The notes under the pieces are model-generated. The model worked only from the letters and a program-made list of their open reading frames with translations, was not told the origin of the DNA and made no database searches. Below, piece by piece: positions 24,262 through 32,451 of a DNA stretch of 64,000 nucleotides. Location: positions 83,951-147,950 of the forward strand of contig NZ_JAAEDL010000014.1 in assembly GCF_018129005.1 (NCBI RefSeq), read 5' to 3'. This stretch comes from Neoroseomonas eburnea (GTDB lineage: Bacteria > Pseudomonadota > Alphaproteobacteria > Acetobacterales > Acetobacteraceae). Positions within the stretch are counted from its first letter, which is position 1. Each line of letters begins with the position of its first letter. The position numbers and the translations under genes are program-made.

Positions 24262-25091
24262 TGCCGCGCAAGGCCGCCGCCGGGCGCGCGCCGCTGCGCA
24301 TCGCCACCTGGAACATCAACAGCGTGCGGCTCCGGCTGCCGCTGCTGAAGGATCTCGTCGCGGCGCTCGAACCCGACGTGCTCTGCCTGCAGGAAACCAA
24401 GTGCCCCGACGAGCTCTTCCCGCATGAGGGCGTCGCCGCTCTCGGCTTCGGGCATCGCCTGGTCCGCGGCATGAAGGGCTACAACGGCGTCGCCATCCTC
24501 TCGAAGCGACCGATCCTGCTGCGGGAGGACGACCCCGACTGGTGCGGCAAGGGGGATTGCCGCCATCTCGGCGTCTCGCTCGACGCCCCGGGTGGGCCGA
24601 TCGAGCTGCACAATTTCTACATCCCCGCCGGCGGCGACATCCCGGACCGGGAGAAGAACCCGAAATTCGGCCACAAGCTGGATTTCGTCGCCGAAGGCAC
24701 CGCCTGGTCCGCGGCCCGCCCGGCAAGGCGCGCGATCATGGTGGGGGACCTCAACATCGCGCCGCTCGAGCACGACGTCTGGTCGCACAAGCAGCTTCTG
24801 GACGTCGTCTCCCACACGCCCATCGAGGTCGAGGCTCTGACCGCCTGGCAGCGCGGCGGCGAATGGCACGACGCGCTGCGCCACTTCGTGCCGGCCGACC
24901 AGAAGCTCTACACGTGGTGGTCCTACCGCGCGCGCGACTGGCGGGCGGCCGATCGCGGCCGGCGGCTCGACCATGTCTGGGTCAGCCAGGATCTCGTCGG
25001 TGGACTCACGCGGCATGCCGTCCTCAAGGATGCCCGGGGCTGGACCCAGGCCTCCGACCACGTCCCGGTCATGGTGGAGATCGCGGCATGA
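24261..25091 (+). CDS. xth: exodeoxyribonuclease III
   Basis: The 276-residue enzyme is an EEP-family AP endonuclease/3'-5' exonuclease for base-excision repair. Visible active-site blocks are IATWNINSVRLR near the N-terminus, metal-binding Glu45 in CLQETKCPDE, NFYIPAGGD, the catalytic MVGDLNIAPLEHDVW, and C-terminal RLDHVWVS and SDHVPVMVEI with the catalytic His. It is coupled to the FAH gene (TGATG) and to the following lipoprotein gene (ATGA). Length and motifs are normal. Confidence 0.95.
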   Translation: MPRKAAAGRAPLRIATWNINSVRLRLPLLKDLVAALEPDVLCLQETKCPDELFPHEGVAALGFGHRLVRGMKGYNGVAILSKRPILLREDDPDWCGKGDCRHLGVSLDAPGGPIELHNFYIPAGGDIPDREKNPKFGHKLDFVAEGTAWSAARPARRAIMVGDLNIAPLEHDVWSHKQLLDVVSHTPIEVEALTAWQRGGEWHDALRHFVPADQKLYTWWSYRARDWRAADRGRRLDHVWVSQDLVGGLTRHAVLKDARGWTQASDHVPVMVEIAA

Positions 25092-25489
25092 GCAAGGGTG
25101 TCTTCGGCAGGCGGGCGCTGCTGCTCGCCCTGGCCGCAAGCGTCGCCGCCTGCGCGCAGCCCGAACCGGAGCCCCCCGTCGTCCTCACCGCGCCCGACCC
25201 TGAGCCGGAACGCGTCTACGCGCCGGGACCGATCGCCTGGGCCGAGCTCTCGGACGAACACAAGCGCCGCGCCCAGCAGGGCCTCACCCGGCTGGGCGAG
25301 GATGTCCCGGACGAGGAGGCACTGCAGGCGCGCTGGATGGTGATGTCGCCGGCGCAGCAGCGCTACCTGATCCGCCGGCCGCCGCCGCCGCCACGGCCGA
25401 CCGGGAATTCACGGACACCGGCGCGGGGCAGAGCGCCAGCGCGCCGCAGCGCAGCACCGGCGACGACGACACGGCAGCGGCGGCGGTGA
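25088..25489 (+). CDS. hypothetical lipoprotein (133 aa)
   Basis: ATG 25088 overlaps the xth stop. The protein begins SKGVFGRRALLLALAASVAAC, a leader with a lipobox-like VAAC ending at Cys20, so it is probably a lipoprotein. The middle part (WAELSDEHKRRAQQGLTRLG...DEEALQARWMVMSPAQQRYLI) is helical and charged; the C-terminus is Pro/Arg-rich and low complexity. I do not recognise the family. The WxxLSxxxRxxA and MSPAQQRYL pattern recalls small periplasmic DUF3106-like proteins, but this is weak. Confidence 0.65.
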   Translation: MSKGVFGRRALLLALAASVAACAQPEPEPPVVLTAPDPEPERVYAPGPIAWAELSDEHKRRAQQGLTRLGEDVPDEEALQARWMVMSPAQQRYLIRRPPPPPRPTGNSRTPARGRAPARRSAAPATTTRQRRR

Positions 25490-25495
25490 AGTCCG

Positions 25496-25567
25496 CGGGG
25501 CTTCGCCCCTGACCCGACCAGGGCTCCGCCCAGGACCCGGCAGGGGCCGAAAGGCCCTTGCAACCCA
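25496..25567. repeat. diverged member of the dispersed hairpin repeat
   Basis: GGGGCTTCGCCCC, CCAGGGCTCCGCCCAGG and GGGCCGAAAGGCCC-type hairpins occur in series between the converging lipoprotein and doxX genes. The module order resembles the reverse orientation of the family, with sequence drift. Confidence 0.6.
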
Positions 25568-26104
25568 TCACCAGGCGTTGCGCTCATGGCGCAGCGCGCG
25601 GCGGCGGGAGAGGATCGCGCAGACCGCAAGGCCGCCGATGACCGAGACATGCTCGACGGCGACCGTCAGGTCGCGGAAGGCATCCTCACCCTCCTTCGCC
25701 CAGAAGGGATGCGCGATCGGCACCGTCAGCACCGTGAAGACGGCGAGAGCGCCTGCCGCCAGCCAAGTGCCGCGGTCGAGGATGATAAGCAGCGACGCGC
25801 CGATCTGGACCACCAGCACGACCAGGTTCACCGCCCATCCGGGCTGAAGGCCGAAGCTCTCCATCATCGCCGCATTCTCCCCGAAGTCGAACAGCTTGGC
25901 GAAGCCGCCGGTCCAGAAGGCGAAGGTCAGCAGGACGCGCGCCAGGATGTCGAAACTGCGCGAATCAAGAAGCAGCGCGATGAGGGCCGGAAGCGGCCCG
26001 CCCGCCTTCCACCACGGACGCGGCGGGCGGCGCGCCGGGCCACGCTGCGGCCGGTTTGCGGTGGCAGGGCCGGGCGTGGCCGGACCATGGCGGGTGTGGT
26101 TCAT
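25568..26104 (-). CDS. DoxX family membrane protein
   Basis: The 178-residue protein has a Pro/Arg-rich N-terminal tail of about 40 residues, then four hydrophobic segments characteristic of DoxX: FDILARVLLTFAFWTGGFAKLFDF, WAVNLVVLVVQIGASLLIIL, WLAAGALAVFTVLTVPIA and HVSVIGGLAVCAIL. DoxX-like proteins are inner-membrane subunits linked to quinone or thiosulfate redox chemistry and to oxidative-stress resistance. An 18-bp SoxR box covers its promoter, so it is very probably the SoxR target here. It ends converging on the lipoprotein gene. Confidence 0.88.
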   Translation of the reverse strand: MNHTRHGPATPGPATANRPQRGPARRPPRPWWKAGGPLPALIALLLDSRSFDILARVLLTFAFWTGGFAKLFDFGENAAMMESFGLQPGWAVNLVVLVVQIGASLLIILDRGTWLAAGALAVFTVLTVPIAHPFWAKEGEDAFRDLTVAVEHVSVIGGLAVCAILSRRRALRHERNAW

Positions 26105-26155
26105 GTCGGCACTCCTTCGCGCGGCGGAGCGCCGCGAGCCGACACCGCCATAGAA

Positions 26156-26173
26156 CCTCGACCATGATTGAGG
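26156..26173 (-). promoter_or_regulatory. SoxR box and MerR-type promoter of doxX
   Basis: CCTCGACCATGATTGAGG is an 18-bp inverted repeat matching the known SoxR operator at its outer positions (CCTC-A...TTGAGG). On the minus strand TTGACC and TATGGC flank it with a 19-bp spacer, the over-long spacing used by MerR-family activators. It starts right after the soxR stop and lies 52 bp upstream of the doxX ATG. Confidence 0.8.
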
Positions 26174-26662
26174 TCAAGCGGGTTTGGAGCCCCGCCTCGG
26201 GCGCGCCGACCCGCCGGCGACCAGGCGGCGCGGGCCCGGCCCTTGGCGCCCGAGTTCGTCTCCAGGGTTGCGCAGCGGGCAGTCCTCGAGGGAGAGGCAC
26301 CCGCAGCCGATGCAGTTCGTGATCTGGTCGCGGAGCTGCGTCAGGCCGAGGATCCGTTCCTCGAGCATGCTTCTCCAGGCATCGGTGAAGCGGCGCCAGT
26401 CGGCGGCGTCCGGCACGTGGTCGTGGGGCAGGTCGGCCAGGGCGTCGCGGATGGTCGCGAGCGGGATGCCGGCGCGCTGCGCGATCCTGATGATGGCGAT
26501 GCGGCGCAGCACGGCGCGGTGGTAGCGCCGCTGGTTGCCGTCCGTGCGCCAGCCCTCGATGAGGCCCTTGGCGTCGTAGAAATGGACCGTGGAGACGGCG
26601 ACGCCGCTGCGCCTGGCGACATCGCCCACGGTCAGGGCGTGCCTGAGCTTGCCGTCCGTCAT
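26174..26662 (-). CDS. soxR: redox-sensing activator SoxR
   Basis: The 162-residue MerR-family protein has an N-terminal winged helix (TVGDVARRSGVAVSTVHFYDAKGLI; about residues 11-35) with QRRYHRAVLRRI. A dimerisation helix follows, then the [2Fe-2S] cluster motif CIGCGCLSLEDC with cysteines at residues 117, 120, 122 and 128, the SoxR spacing. It senses redox-cycling compounds and activates promoters with long spacers. The gene directly downstream, doxX, has a matching SoxR box. ATG 26662 gives the normal N-terminus. Confidence 0.95.
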   Translation of the reverse strand: MTDGKLRHALTVGDVARRSGVAVSTVHFYDAKGLIEGWRTDGNQRRYHRAVLRRIAIIRIAQRAGIPLATIRDALADLPHDHVPDAADWRRFTDAWRSMLEERILGLTQLRDQITNCIGCGCLSLEDCPLRNPGDELGRQGPGPRRLVAGGSARPRRGSKPA

Positions 26663-26700
26663 GCCGTCACCCCCTGCCGCGGAAGACGGAACCCCTGAAG

Positions 26701-26762
26701 TCCCGGTTCCCCAAGGCCTTCCGGCCTTGGGCCGGGTGGTCCGGAGGGGCGGCGCCCCTCCG
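26701..26762 (+). repeat. dispersed intergenic hairpin repeat, short copy
   Basis: CCCAAGGCCTTCCGGCCTTGGG hairpin is followed by GGAGGGGCGGCGCCCCTCC. It lies between the dedA stop and the soxR start, both minus-strand genes, and so follows the 3' end of dedA. Confidence 0.78.
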
Positions 26763-26769
26763 GTCGCGC

Positions 26770-27402
26770 TCACCCTTGCTGCCGCTGTTCCCGCCGCCGC
26801 CGCCGTGCCCTGCGGAAGGCGTAGGCGAGGTGCACCGCGTACCCGCCCACCGCGGCCCCGATCACCACCCAGGCCAGCGGTTCCACCCAGTGTTCGACCT
26901 TGTCGTAATGCTCTTCCAGGAAGAACCCGGCCAGCGCCAGGAAGGTCAGCCAGATCGCCGAGCCCAGCGACGTCCACACGTAGAACACCGTGCGCGGGAT
27001 CAGCACCATGCCGGCGGGCACCGAGATCAGGGTCCGCACCCCCGGGAACATGCGTCCGAAGCAGATCGCGACCGGTCCCCAGCGCCGCAGCATGTCGGTC
27101 GCGCGGTCGAGGTCTTCCTCCTCCACCGCGAACCACTTGCCGAAGCGTGCCACCAGCGGCCGGAAGCGTTCGACGCCGAGCCATCGGCCGAGTTCGTACC
27201 AGACGACATTGCCGGCGACCGTGCCCGCGACCGCCGCGACGATCAGCAGCGGCAGGGACATCTCGCCGCGCGCGGCGGAGAAGCCGGCGGCGGCCATGAT
27301 CAGCTCCGACGGGATGGGCGGGAACAGGTTCTCCAGCACCATCAGCGCGAAGACGCCGGCGAGGCCGCCCGCGGCGACCATGTTCGTCACCCACTCGAAC
27401 AT
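26770..27402 (-). CDS. DedA family membrane protein
   Basis: The 210-residue protein is a DedA/VTT-domain inner-membrane protein. Family motifs are ENLFPPIPSELIM (about residues 24-36), AGTVAGNVVWYELGRWLG (59-76), and FGRMFPGVRTLISVPAGM (114-131), the conserved amphipathic F/GR...PGxR...PAG block. DedA proteins are implicated in undecaprenyl-phosphate or phospholipid flipping and membrane homeostasis. Its ATG follows the stop of the ArnT-like gene directly, so they share a transcript, consistent with lipid-carrier-linked envelope modification. Confidence 0.92.
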   Translation of the reverse strand: MFEWVTNMVAAGGLAGVFALMVLENLFPPIPSELIMAAAGFSAARGEMSLPLLIVAAVAGTVAGNVVWYELGRWLGVERFRPLVARFGKWFAVEEEDLDRATDMLRRWGPVAICFGRMFPGVRTLISVPAGMVLIPRTVFYVWTSLGSAIWLTFLALAGFFLEEHYDKVEHWVEPLAWVVIGAAVGGYAVHLAYAFRRARRRRREQRQQG

Positions 27403-29091
27403 CTATTCCACCTTGAACAGCGAGAGCGTGACCCAGCGCCCGCGGACATAATTCAGGCCGGTGACCGAGCCGAGCTCCTTCACCGCCAGTCCCCGTTCGG
27501 CCGCAGCCGCGCGGAAGGCGGATTCCTGCCTGTCGTTCACGGCGGCAATGCGGCCGGGGGCCTCGGCGAGGAATGCCGCTGCCGCGGGGCCGTCCCGCAG
27601 CAGGCGGATGCCGCCGCCCATGGCGAACTGCAGGGAGGGTTCGTGGTGCCCGACCACACCGAAGCGATCCGCCGGCAGGCCGGGCGCCACGGCCGCCACC
27701 TGCACCGCCAGCCGCGGCGAAAGCCACACGGCCTGCATGCGCGGGATCACGCCTTCCATCACCGAGGCATAGACCGGGACCGCCAGGATCGCCCCGGCCA
27801 GCGCCGCGCGGGCCCAATGCCCGTCCCGCGCCATGCGGAGCAGCGCCCATGCCATGAACAGCCCGGCGGCGATGCCCAGCACGGCGAAGGGCTCGATGCC
27901 GCGTCCCGCGTAGAAGGCCGCGCCCAGGAACACGGCTGGCAGCCCCACTGCCACGCCGGCGAGCGCGGCATTGCCGAGCCAGCGCATCCAGGCCGGTGCC
28001 TCCTGGCGGAGCGGATCCATCGCCCAGCGCGCGCCGAGCAGCATCAGCGCCGGGAAGGCGGGCAGCGTGTAGTGAGGCAGCTTGGTTGCCACCGCCTCGA
28101 ACAGCAGCCAGGTCGGCACCGCCCAGGCGAGCAGGAAGCGCACCGGCGCCTGCATCCGGTCCGCCCATGAGCCCGGCAGGCTGCGCAGCACGATCCAGGC
28201 GGAAGGGAAGGCGGTGATGCCGAAGATCGCGGCATACATGCCGGGCGGGCCCCAATGGGCTTCCTCGCCCGAGCCCACCTTGTCCAGCATGTCGCCGCCG
28301 ATCGCCTCGGCGAAGAAGCGGCCTTCGGTGGCGATGCCGATCGCGACGAACCAGGGGGCGGCGCACAGGACCATCAGCGGCAGGCCCCAGCCCGCGCGCA
28401 GCGCCGCCAGCCAGGGCGCGGACAGCCGCCAGAGCGGCGCCCCGGCGGGCCGGTCCATCACCGCGAGAGTGATGCCGGCCAGCAGCGGCACCATCGGCGC
28501 GATCGGCCCCTTCAGCAGCACCCCGACCCCGAGCACGGCCCAGAACGCCGCCGCCTGCGGCGCGGTGAAGGAACCCGGCGCCATGTAGGCCCGCCCCATC
28601 AGCCCCATCGCCACCGCAACGGCCGCCAACAGCGCGCCATCGGTCTTGGCGATATGCGTCTCGACCAGCAGTACCATGCAGGGGGCGAGCATCGCCGCGG
28701 CAACGAAGGCCGCCCGCCGCCCGACCAGCGTGCGGCCGAAGGCGCAGGTCGCCAGCACGGCGATCAGCGCACCGATCAGCGACGGCAGCCGATAGGCCCA
28801 GATCGATCCGCGCGCGGGAATGCCGACGGCCTCCAGCCCATGCACCACGGCCGCCTGCGCCCAGTGGATCCCTGCCGGCTTCTTGTTGCGCTCGACCTCG
28901 CCGAGGCGGATGCGGACATAGTCGCCGCTGTCCACCATCTGGCGGGTGGCCTGGGCGAAGCGGGATTCGTCCCGGTCGCCGGCGGGGATGGTGAAGAAGC
29001 CGGGCAGCCACAGCAGGACGCACAACAGCACCAGCCAAAGGGCCGGCCGTCGCGTCTCGGGCAGCCGGTCGAGGAAAGCAGCAGCGCGCAT
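27403..29091 (-). CDS. ArnT/PMT-like lipid-linked sugar glycosyltransferase
   Basis: The 562-residue polytopic protein resembles ArnT (PMT/GT83). The first periplasmic loop has the catalytic acidic motif DRDESRFAQATRQM at about residues 38-51, with RIRLGEVERNKKPAGIHWAQA after it and LLVETHIAKTDGALLA further on. About a dozen hydrophobic segments follow, then a soluble C-terminal domain. Such enzymes transfer a sugar from a polyprenyl carrier to lipid A or protein. The acceptor is unknown and no arn operon is nearby. dedA follows without a gap. It is divergent from rsmB across a spacer containing a very long inverted repeat. Confidence 0.88.
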   Translation of the reverse strand: MRAAAFLDRLPETRRPALWLVLLCVLLWLPGFFTIPAGDRDESRFAQATRQMVDSGDYVRIRLGEVERNKKPAGIHWAQAAVVHGLEAVGIPARGSIWAYRLPSLIGALIAVLATCAFGRTLVGRRAAFVAAAMLAPCMVLLVETHIAKTDGALLAAVAVAMGLMGRAYMAPGSFTAPQAAAFWAVLGVGVLLKGPIAPMVPLLAGITLAVMDRPAGAPLWRLSAPWLAALRAGWGLPLMVLCAAPWFVAIGIATEGRFFAEAIGGDMLDKVGSGEEAHWGPPGMYAAIFGITAFPSAWIVLRSLPGSWADRMQAPVRFLLAWAVPTWLLFEAVATKLPHYTLPAFPALMLLGARWAMDPLRQEAPAWMRWLGNAALAGVAVGLPAVFLGAAFYAGRGIEPFAVLGIAAGLFMAWALLRMARDGHWARAALAGAILAVPVYASVMEGVIPRMQAVWLSPRLAVQVAAVAPGLPADRFGVVGHHEPSLQFAMGGGIRLLRDGPAAAAFLAEAPGRIAAVNDRQESAFRAAAAERGLAVKELGSVTGLNYVRGRWVTLSLFKVE

Positions 29092-29156
29092 CGCGCGGGG
29101 CGTCTAGCACGCGGAACCGTTGGGTGCCATGAAGGCAGGGCGCCACCCCCGCACCG

Positions 29157-29194
29157 GGATCCCATGGCAGATGCAGGCATCTGCCATGGGATCC
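29157..29194. repeat. 38-bp near-perfect inverted repeat in the arnT-like/rsmB divergent spacer
   Basis: Arms of 18 bp (GGATCCCATGGCAGATGC and its exact complement) surround a two-base AG centre. No other inverted repeat in the window is as long and perfect. It can form a cruciform or a very stable RNA hairpin just upstream of rsmB. A C/G hairpin like those of the dispersed repeat follows at 29202-29226. Confidence 0.85.
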
Positions 29195-29241
29195 AGAGCC
29201 GCCGGGGGGCGTGCGCGCCCCCCCGGACCCCGCGTGAGACA

Positions 29242-30510
29242 TTGAACACCACTGGCCATAAGCCGTTGCCCGGATTGCCGACGCGGAAAGCGGCGCGCGA
29301 CCTGCTGGACGCAACGCTCGAACAGCGCAAGCCGCTGGAAGACGCCCTCGATCATCTGCCGAAAAGGCTCGACCCGCGCGACCGCGCGGCGGCACACCGC
29401 ATCGCGGCGACGGTCCTGCGGCGGCTCGGCAGCATCGACGAGATCCTGAGCCCCTTCCTGCGCAAGGAACCGCCGCCGCCGGCGCGCCACGCGCTGCGCA
29501 TCGGCGCCGCCGAGCTGCTGCTGCTGGACACGCCGGCCCATGCCGCCGTCGCCACTGCCGTCGCGCTGGCGCCGAAGGCCTTCGCCGGCCTGGTCAACGC
29601 CGTGCTGCGCAAGGTCGCGGCGGAAGGGCCGGCGGCGCTGGAAGGGCTCGACGCGCCGCGGCTCGACACGCCTGCCTGGCTCTGGTCCGCCTGGCACGCG
29701 GCCTACGGTCCGGCGGTGCGCGCGATCGCCGAGGCTCATCGCGGCCCGGCTCCGCTCGACCTAACACCCGCCCCCGGCGCCAGCGTGCCCGAGGGCGCCG
29801 AGAACCTGCCCACCGGTTCCTGGCGCATGGCCGCCGGCACCCGCGTGACCGACCTGCCGGGCTTCGCCGAGGGCCGCTTCTGGGTGCAGGACGCCGCCGC
29901 CGCCCTGCCCGCCCTGCTGCTGAAGCCGCAGCCCGGCGAGCGCATCGCCGACCTCTGCGCCGCCCCCGGCGGCAAGACGGCGCAGCTCGCCGCTGCCGGC
30001 GCGGCCGTGACGGCGGTCGAACGCGATGCCGGCCGCGTGGCGCGACTGGCGGAAAACCTCGCCCGTCTGCGCCTGCCGGTGGAGGTGGTCCGCGCCGACG
30101 TCGCCGAATGGACGCCGCCCGAGCCCTTCGACGCCATCCTGCTCGACGCCCCCTGCACCGCGACCGGCACGATCCGGCGCCACCCCGATGTCGCGCATAC
30201 CAAGCGCGCGCGCGACGTGCAGGCGGCGGCCGAGGCACAGGCGCGGCTCCTTGCAGCCGCCGTGCGGATGCTGAAGCCCGGCGGTCGGATCGTCTTCGCG
30301 ACCTGCTCGCTCCAGCCGGAGGAAGGCGAGGCGCATATCCCGCGCGCGGCGTCGCTCGGCCTGGTGCACGAACCCTTTGCTGCCGCGGAACTCCCCGGCC
30401 TGCCGGAAGCGATCACGCCGGGCGGCTGGCTGCGCACGCGGCCGGACCTGTGGGCGGACCGCGGTGGGATGGACGGGTTCTTCGCGGCGCGGTTCCGGCG
30501 CGGCGAGTAG
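29242..30510 (+). CDS. rsmB: RsmB-type 16S rRNA m5C methyltransferase (NOP2/Sun family)
   Basis: About 422 residues from TTG 29242; other in-frame TTGs at 29266 and 29275 are possible and no clear ribosome site decides. The N-terminal NusB-like RNA-binding domain (ARDLLDATLEQRKPLEDAL...RIGAAELLLLDTPAHAAV) is followed by the SAM-dependent domain. FWVQDAAAALPALLL and the SAM motif ADLCAAPGGKTAQLA are seen, then the two catalytic cysteines in LLDAPCTATGTIRRHPDV and FATCSLQPEEGE. The enzyme methylates C967 of 16S rRNA in E. coli. The hairpin after the stop probably ends transcription. Confidence 0.9.
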   Translation: MNTTGHKPLPGLPTRKAARDLLDATLEQRKPLEDALDHLPKRLDPRDRAAAHRIAATVLRRLGSIDEILSPFLRKEPPPPARHALRIGAAELLLLDTPAHAAVATAVALAPKAFAGLVNAVLRKVAAEGPAALEGLDAPRLDTPAWLWSAWHAAYGPAVRAIAEAHRGPAPLDLTPAPGASVPEGAENLPTGSWRMAAGTRVTDLPGFAEGRFWVQDAAAALPALLLKPQPGERIADLCAAPGGKTAQLAAAGAAVTAVERDAGRVARLAENLARLRLPVEVVRADVAEWTPPEPFDAILLDAPCTATGTIRRHPDVAHTKRARDVQAAAEAQARLLAAAVRMLKPGGRIVFATCSLQPEEGEAHIPRAASLGLVHEPFAAAELPGLPEAITPGGWLRTRPDLWADRGGMDGFFAARFRRGE

Positions 30511-30512
30511 TG

Positions 30513-30554
30513 CCGCCGAACCTTGCCGATGACCTCATCGGCGAGGTTCAGCGG
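30513..30554 (+). terminator. long hairpin directly after rsmB (terminator-like)
   Basis: CCGCCGAACCTTGCCGATGA pairs with TCATCGGCGAGGTTCAGCGG around a CC turn, with one mismatch and one G-T wobble. It begins three bases after the rsmB stop. No T-run follows, so termination would depend on the hairpin or Rho. Confidence 0.6.
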
Positions 30555-30662
30555 TATGGCGCGTGGGGCTGGCGGGGCGGCCCCGCGCGAGACCAAGGCT
30601 CTGATACCGAGTCAGCCGAGAGGCTGGCCGGCATAAGTCCGGCGCGGGTGCGCCATGGAAGA

Positions 30663-30800
30663 ATCGAGGGGGCCATGCCCCCTCGAACTCCCCCGGCAGG
30701 GGACACGGTCCCCTGCACCCGCGGATACCAAGGTGTTGGTCTCCAAAGGCCCTGCGGCCTTTGGCGGGGAGAGTTCGAGAGGGGCAGCGCCCCTCTCGAC
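30663..30800 (+). repeat. full-length dispersed repeat, left flank of the amidase gene
   Basis: Modules in order: GAGGGGGCCATGCCCCCTC, GCAGGGGAC/GTCCCCTGC hairpin, linker ACCCGCGGATACCAAGG, CCAAAGGCC-type hairpin, and GAGAGGGGCAGCGCCCCTCTC. The reverse complement of 32311-32444 aligns with it along its whole length with few differences. The two copies bracket the amidase gene as an inverted pair. The remaining bases of 30511-30862 show no gene. Confidence 0.85.
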
Positions 30801-30862
30801 CACCCCCCTGGGCATCTTCCCCCGGGAATGCTTCCGTCGATCCCTCCAAGCGCAAGGATCCG

Positions 30863-32296
30863 ATGATGCAGCACCTGCCTTCCGACCTCTGGCGTTGGGA
30901 TGCCACCGACCTGGCCCGCGCCATCCGCCTGCGGGCCGTCTCCGCGCGCGAGGCGGTGCGATCCGTCCTCGATCGCTGCGCGGCGGTGAACCCGGCGCTC
31001 AACGCCGTGGTCCTGGTGCTTGCCGACCAGGCGCTCGCCGCCGCGGATGCCGCCGACGCCGCCTTGGCCCGTGGCGAGGAGGTCGGGCCGCTGCATGGCG
31101 TTCCGGTCACCACGAAGATCAACGTCGACCAGGAAGGCCTGCCGACCAGCAATGGCTGCGTGCCCTGGAAGGATCTCATCGCGCCGGCCGACAGCGCCGT
31201 CGTCGCCAATCTCCGCCGGGCCGGCGCCATCATCATCGGGCGCACCAACACGCCGGCCCTGTCCATGCGCTGGTTCACCGAGAACGCGCTGCACGGCCGC
31301 ACCCTGAACCCCTGGAGCGCCGCCCACACGCCGGGCGGGTCCTCCGGCGGCGCCTCGGCCGCGGTGGCGGCCGGCATCGGGCCGATCGCGCACGGCAACG
31401 ACCTCGGCGGATCGGTGCGCTATCCGGCCTATGCCTGCGGCATCGCGGGGCTGCGACCTTCCTTCGGCCGCATCCCGGCCTTCAACCCGACCATGGCGCA
31501 GGAACGCCCGATCACGGGCCAGATGATGTCGACGCAGGGACCTTTGGCGCGGCGCATACGCGACCTGCGCCTGGCTCTCGGCCCCATGGCGGCAGGCGAT
31601 GCGCGCGACCCCTGGTGGATGCCGGCACCGCTGCAGGGCCCGCCGCCGGCGCGACCGATCCGTGTCGCGCTCGCCTGCGATCCCGCCGGAACGGGCGTGC
31701 ATCCGGCGGTGGCGGACGCGGTGCGCCAGGCCGGCCGTATCCTGGAGGCCGCCGGCTATGTCGTGGAGGAGGTCTCCCCGCCCGGCTTCGCCGACTGTGC
31801 CCGCGACTGGGACGCGCTGAGCCACGGCGAGGCCGGCATCTTCATGAAGGAGAACTTCGAGAAGTATGGCGACGAGGGCGCGCAAGCGACCTATCGCTAC
31901 ATGATGGCGCACACGCCGGCGCACGGTCTGGAAGGTTTCCTGCGCACCCTGGCGCGCCGCACCACCCATCAGCGCGCCTGGGCCGCCTTCCTGGCGGAAC
32001 GGCCGCTGGTGCTGTGCCCGACCTCCGGCGCGCTGCCCTTCCCGCAGGGGCTCGATGTCGCCGGGCAGCAGGGCTTCGACGGCGTCTACCGCGCGCAGCA
32101 GGTGCTGCTGGCAACGCCGCTGCTCGGCCTGCCCAGCGTATCCGTTCCGACCGGCACGGCGACGGAGGACGGCGTGGAACTGCCGGTCGGCGTGCAGATC
32201 ATCGCGCCGCGCTGGCGGGAGGACCTGGCGCTCGACGCGGCAGAGGTGATCGAGGCCGCCTGCGCGATGCCGACGCCGATCGATCCGCGCGGGTGA
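30863..32296 (+). CDS. amidase signature family hydrolase
   Basis: The 477-residue enzyme has the amidase Ser-cisSer-Lys triad: Lys in GVPVTTKINVD (about residue 85), and the serines in TPGGSSGGASAAVAAG (about 157-172) with GNDLGGSVRYPA. It hydrolyses C-N bonds of amides; subfamily and substrate are not evident. AAGGA upstream serves ATG 30863 or the adjacent ATG 30866. The HGRTLNPW lead-in to the Gly/Ser motif is standard. The gene stands alone between inverted full-length copies of the dispersed repeat, which could mean it arrived as a cassette. Confidence 0.92.
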   Translation: MMQHLPSDLWRWDATDLARAIRLRAVSAREAVRSVLDRCAAVNPALNAVVLVLADQALAAADAADAALARGEEVGPLHGVPVTTKINVDQEGLPTSNGCVPWKDLIAPADSAVVANLRRAGAIIIGRTNTPALSMRWFTENALHGRTLNPWSAAHTPGGSSGGASAAVAAGIGPIAHGNDLGGSVRYPAYACGIAGLRPSFGRIPAFNPTMAQERPITGQMMSTQGPLARRIRDLRLALGPMAAGDARDPWWMPAPLQGPPPARPIRVALACDPAGTGVHPAVADAVRQAGRILEAAGYVVEEVSPPGFADCARDWDALSHGEAGIFMKENFEKYGDEGAQATYRYMMAHTPAHGLEGFLRTLARRTTHQRAWAAFLAERPLVLCPTSGALPFPQGLDVAGQQGFDGVYRAQQVLLATPLLGLPSVSVPTGTATEDGVELPVGVQIIAPRWREDLALDAAEVIEAACAMPTPIDPRG

Positions 32297-32310
32297 CCGG
32301 TTGCGGGGTT

Positions 32311-32444
32311 GAGAGGGGCGCCGCCCCTCTCAAACTCTCCCCGCCAAAGGCCGAAAGGCCTTTGGAAACCAACATCTTGGTATTCGCGGGTGCAGGGGAC
32401 CGTGTCCCCTGCCGGGGGAGTTCGAGGGGGCGACGCCCCCTCGA
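32311..32444 (-). repeat. full-length dispersed repeat, right flank of the amidase gene (inverted)
   Basis: This is the reverse-oriented counterpart of 30663-30800: GAGAGGGGCGCCGCCCCTCTC, reverse CCAAAGGCC hairpin, TTGGTATTCGCGGGT linker, GCAGGGGAC hairpin and GAGGGGGCGACGCCCCCTC. It starts 14 bp after the amidase stop and ends 7 bp before the stop of the converging thioesterase gene. Confidence 0.85.
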
Positions 32445-32451
32445 TCAACCC

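Noticed and set aside
30663..32444. Insertion sequence or composite transposon around the amidase
   Set aside because: No transposase is present and I could not see clear target-site duplications; the flanks belong to a repeat family also found alone at many sites.
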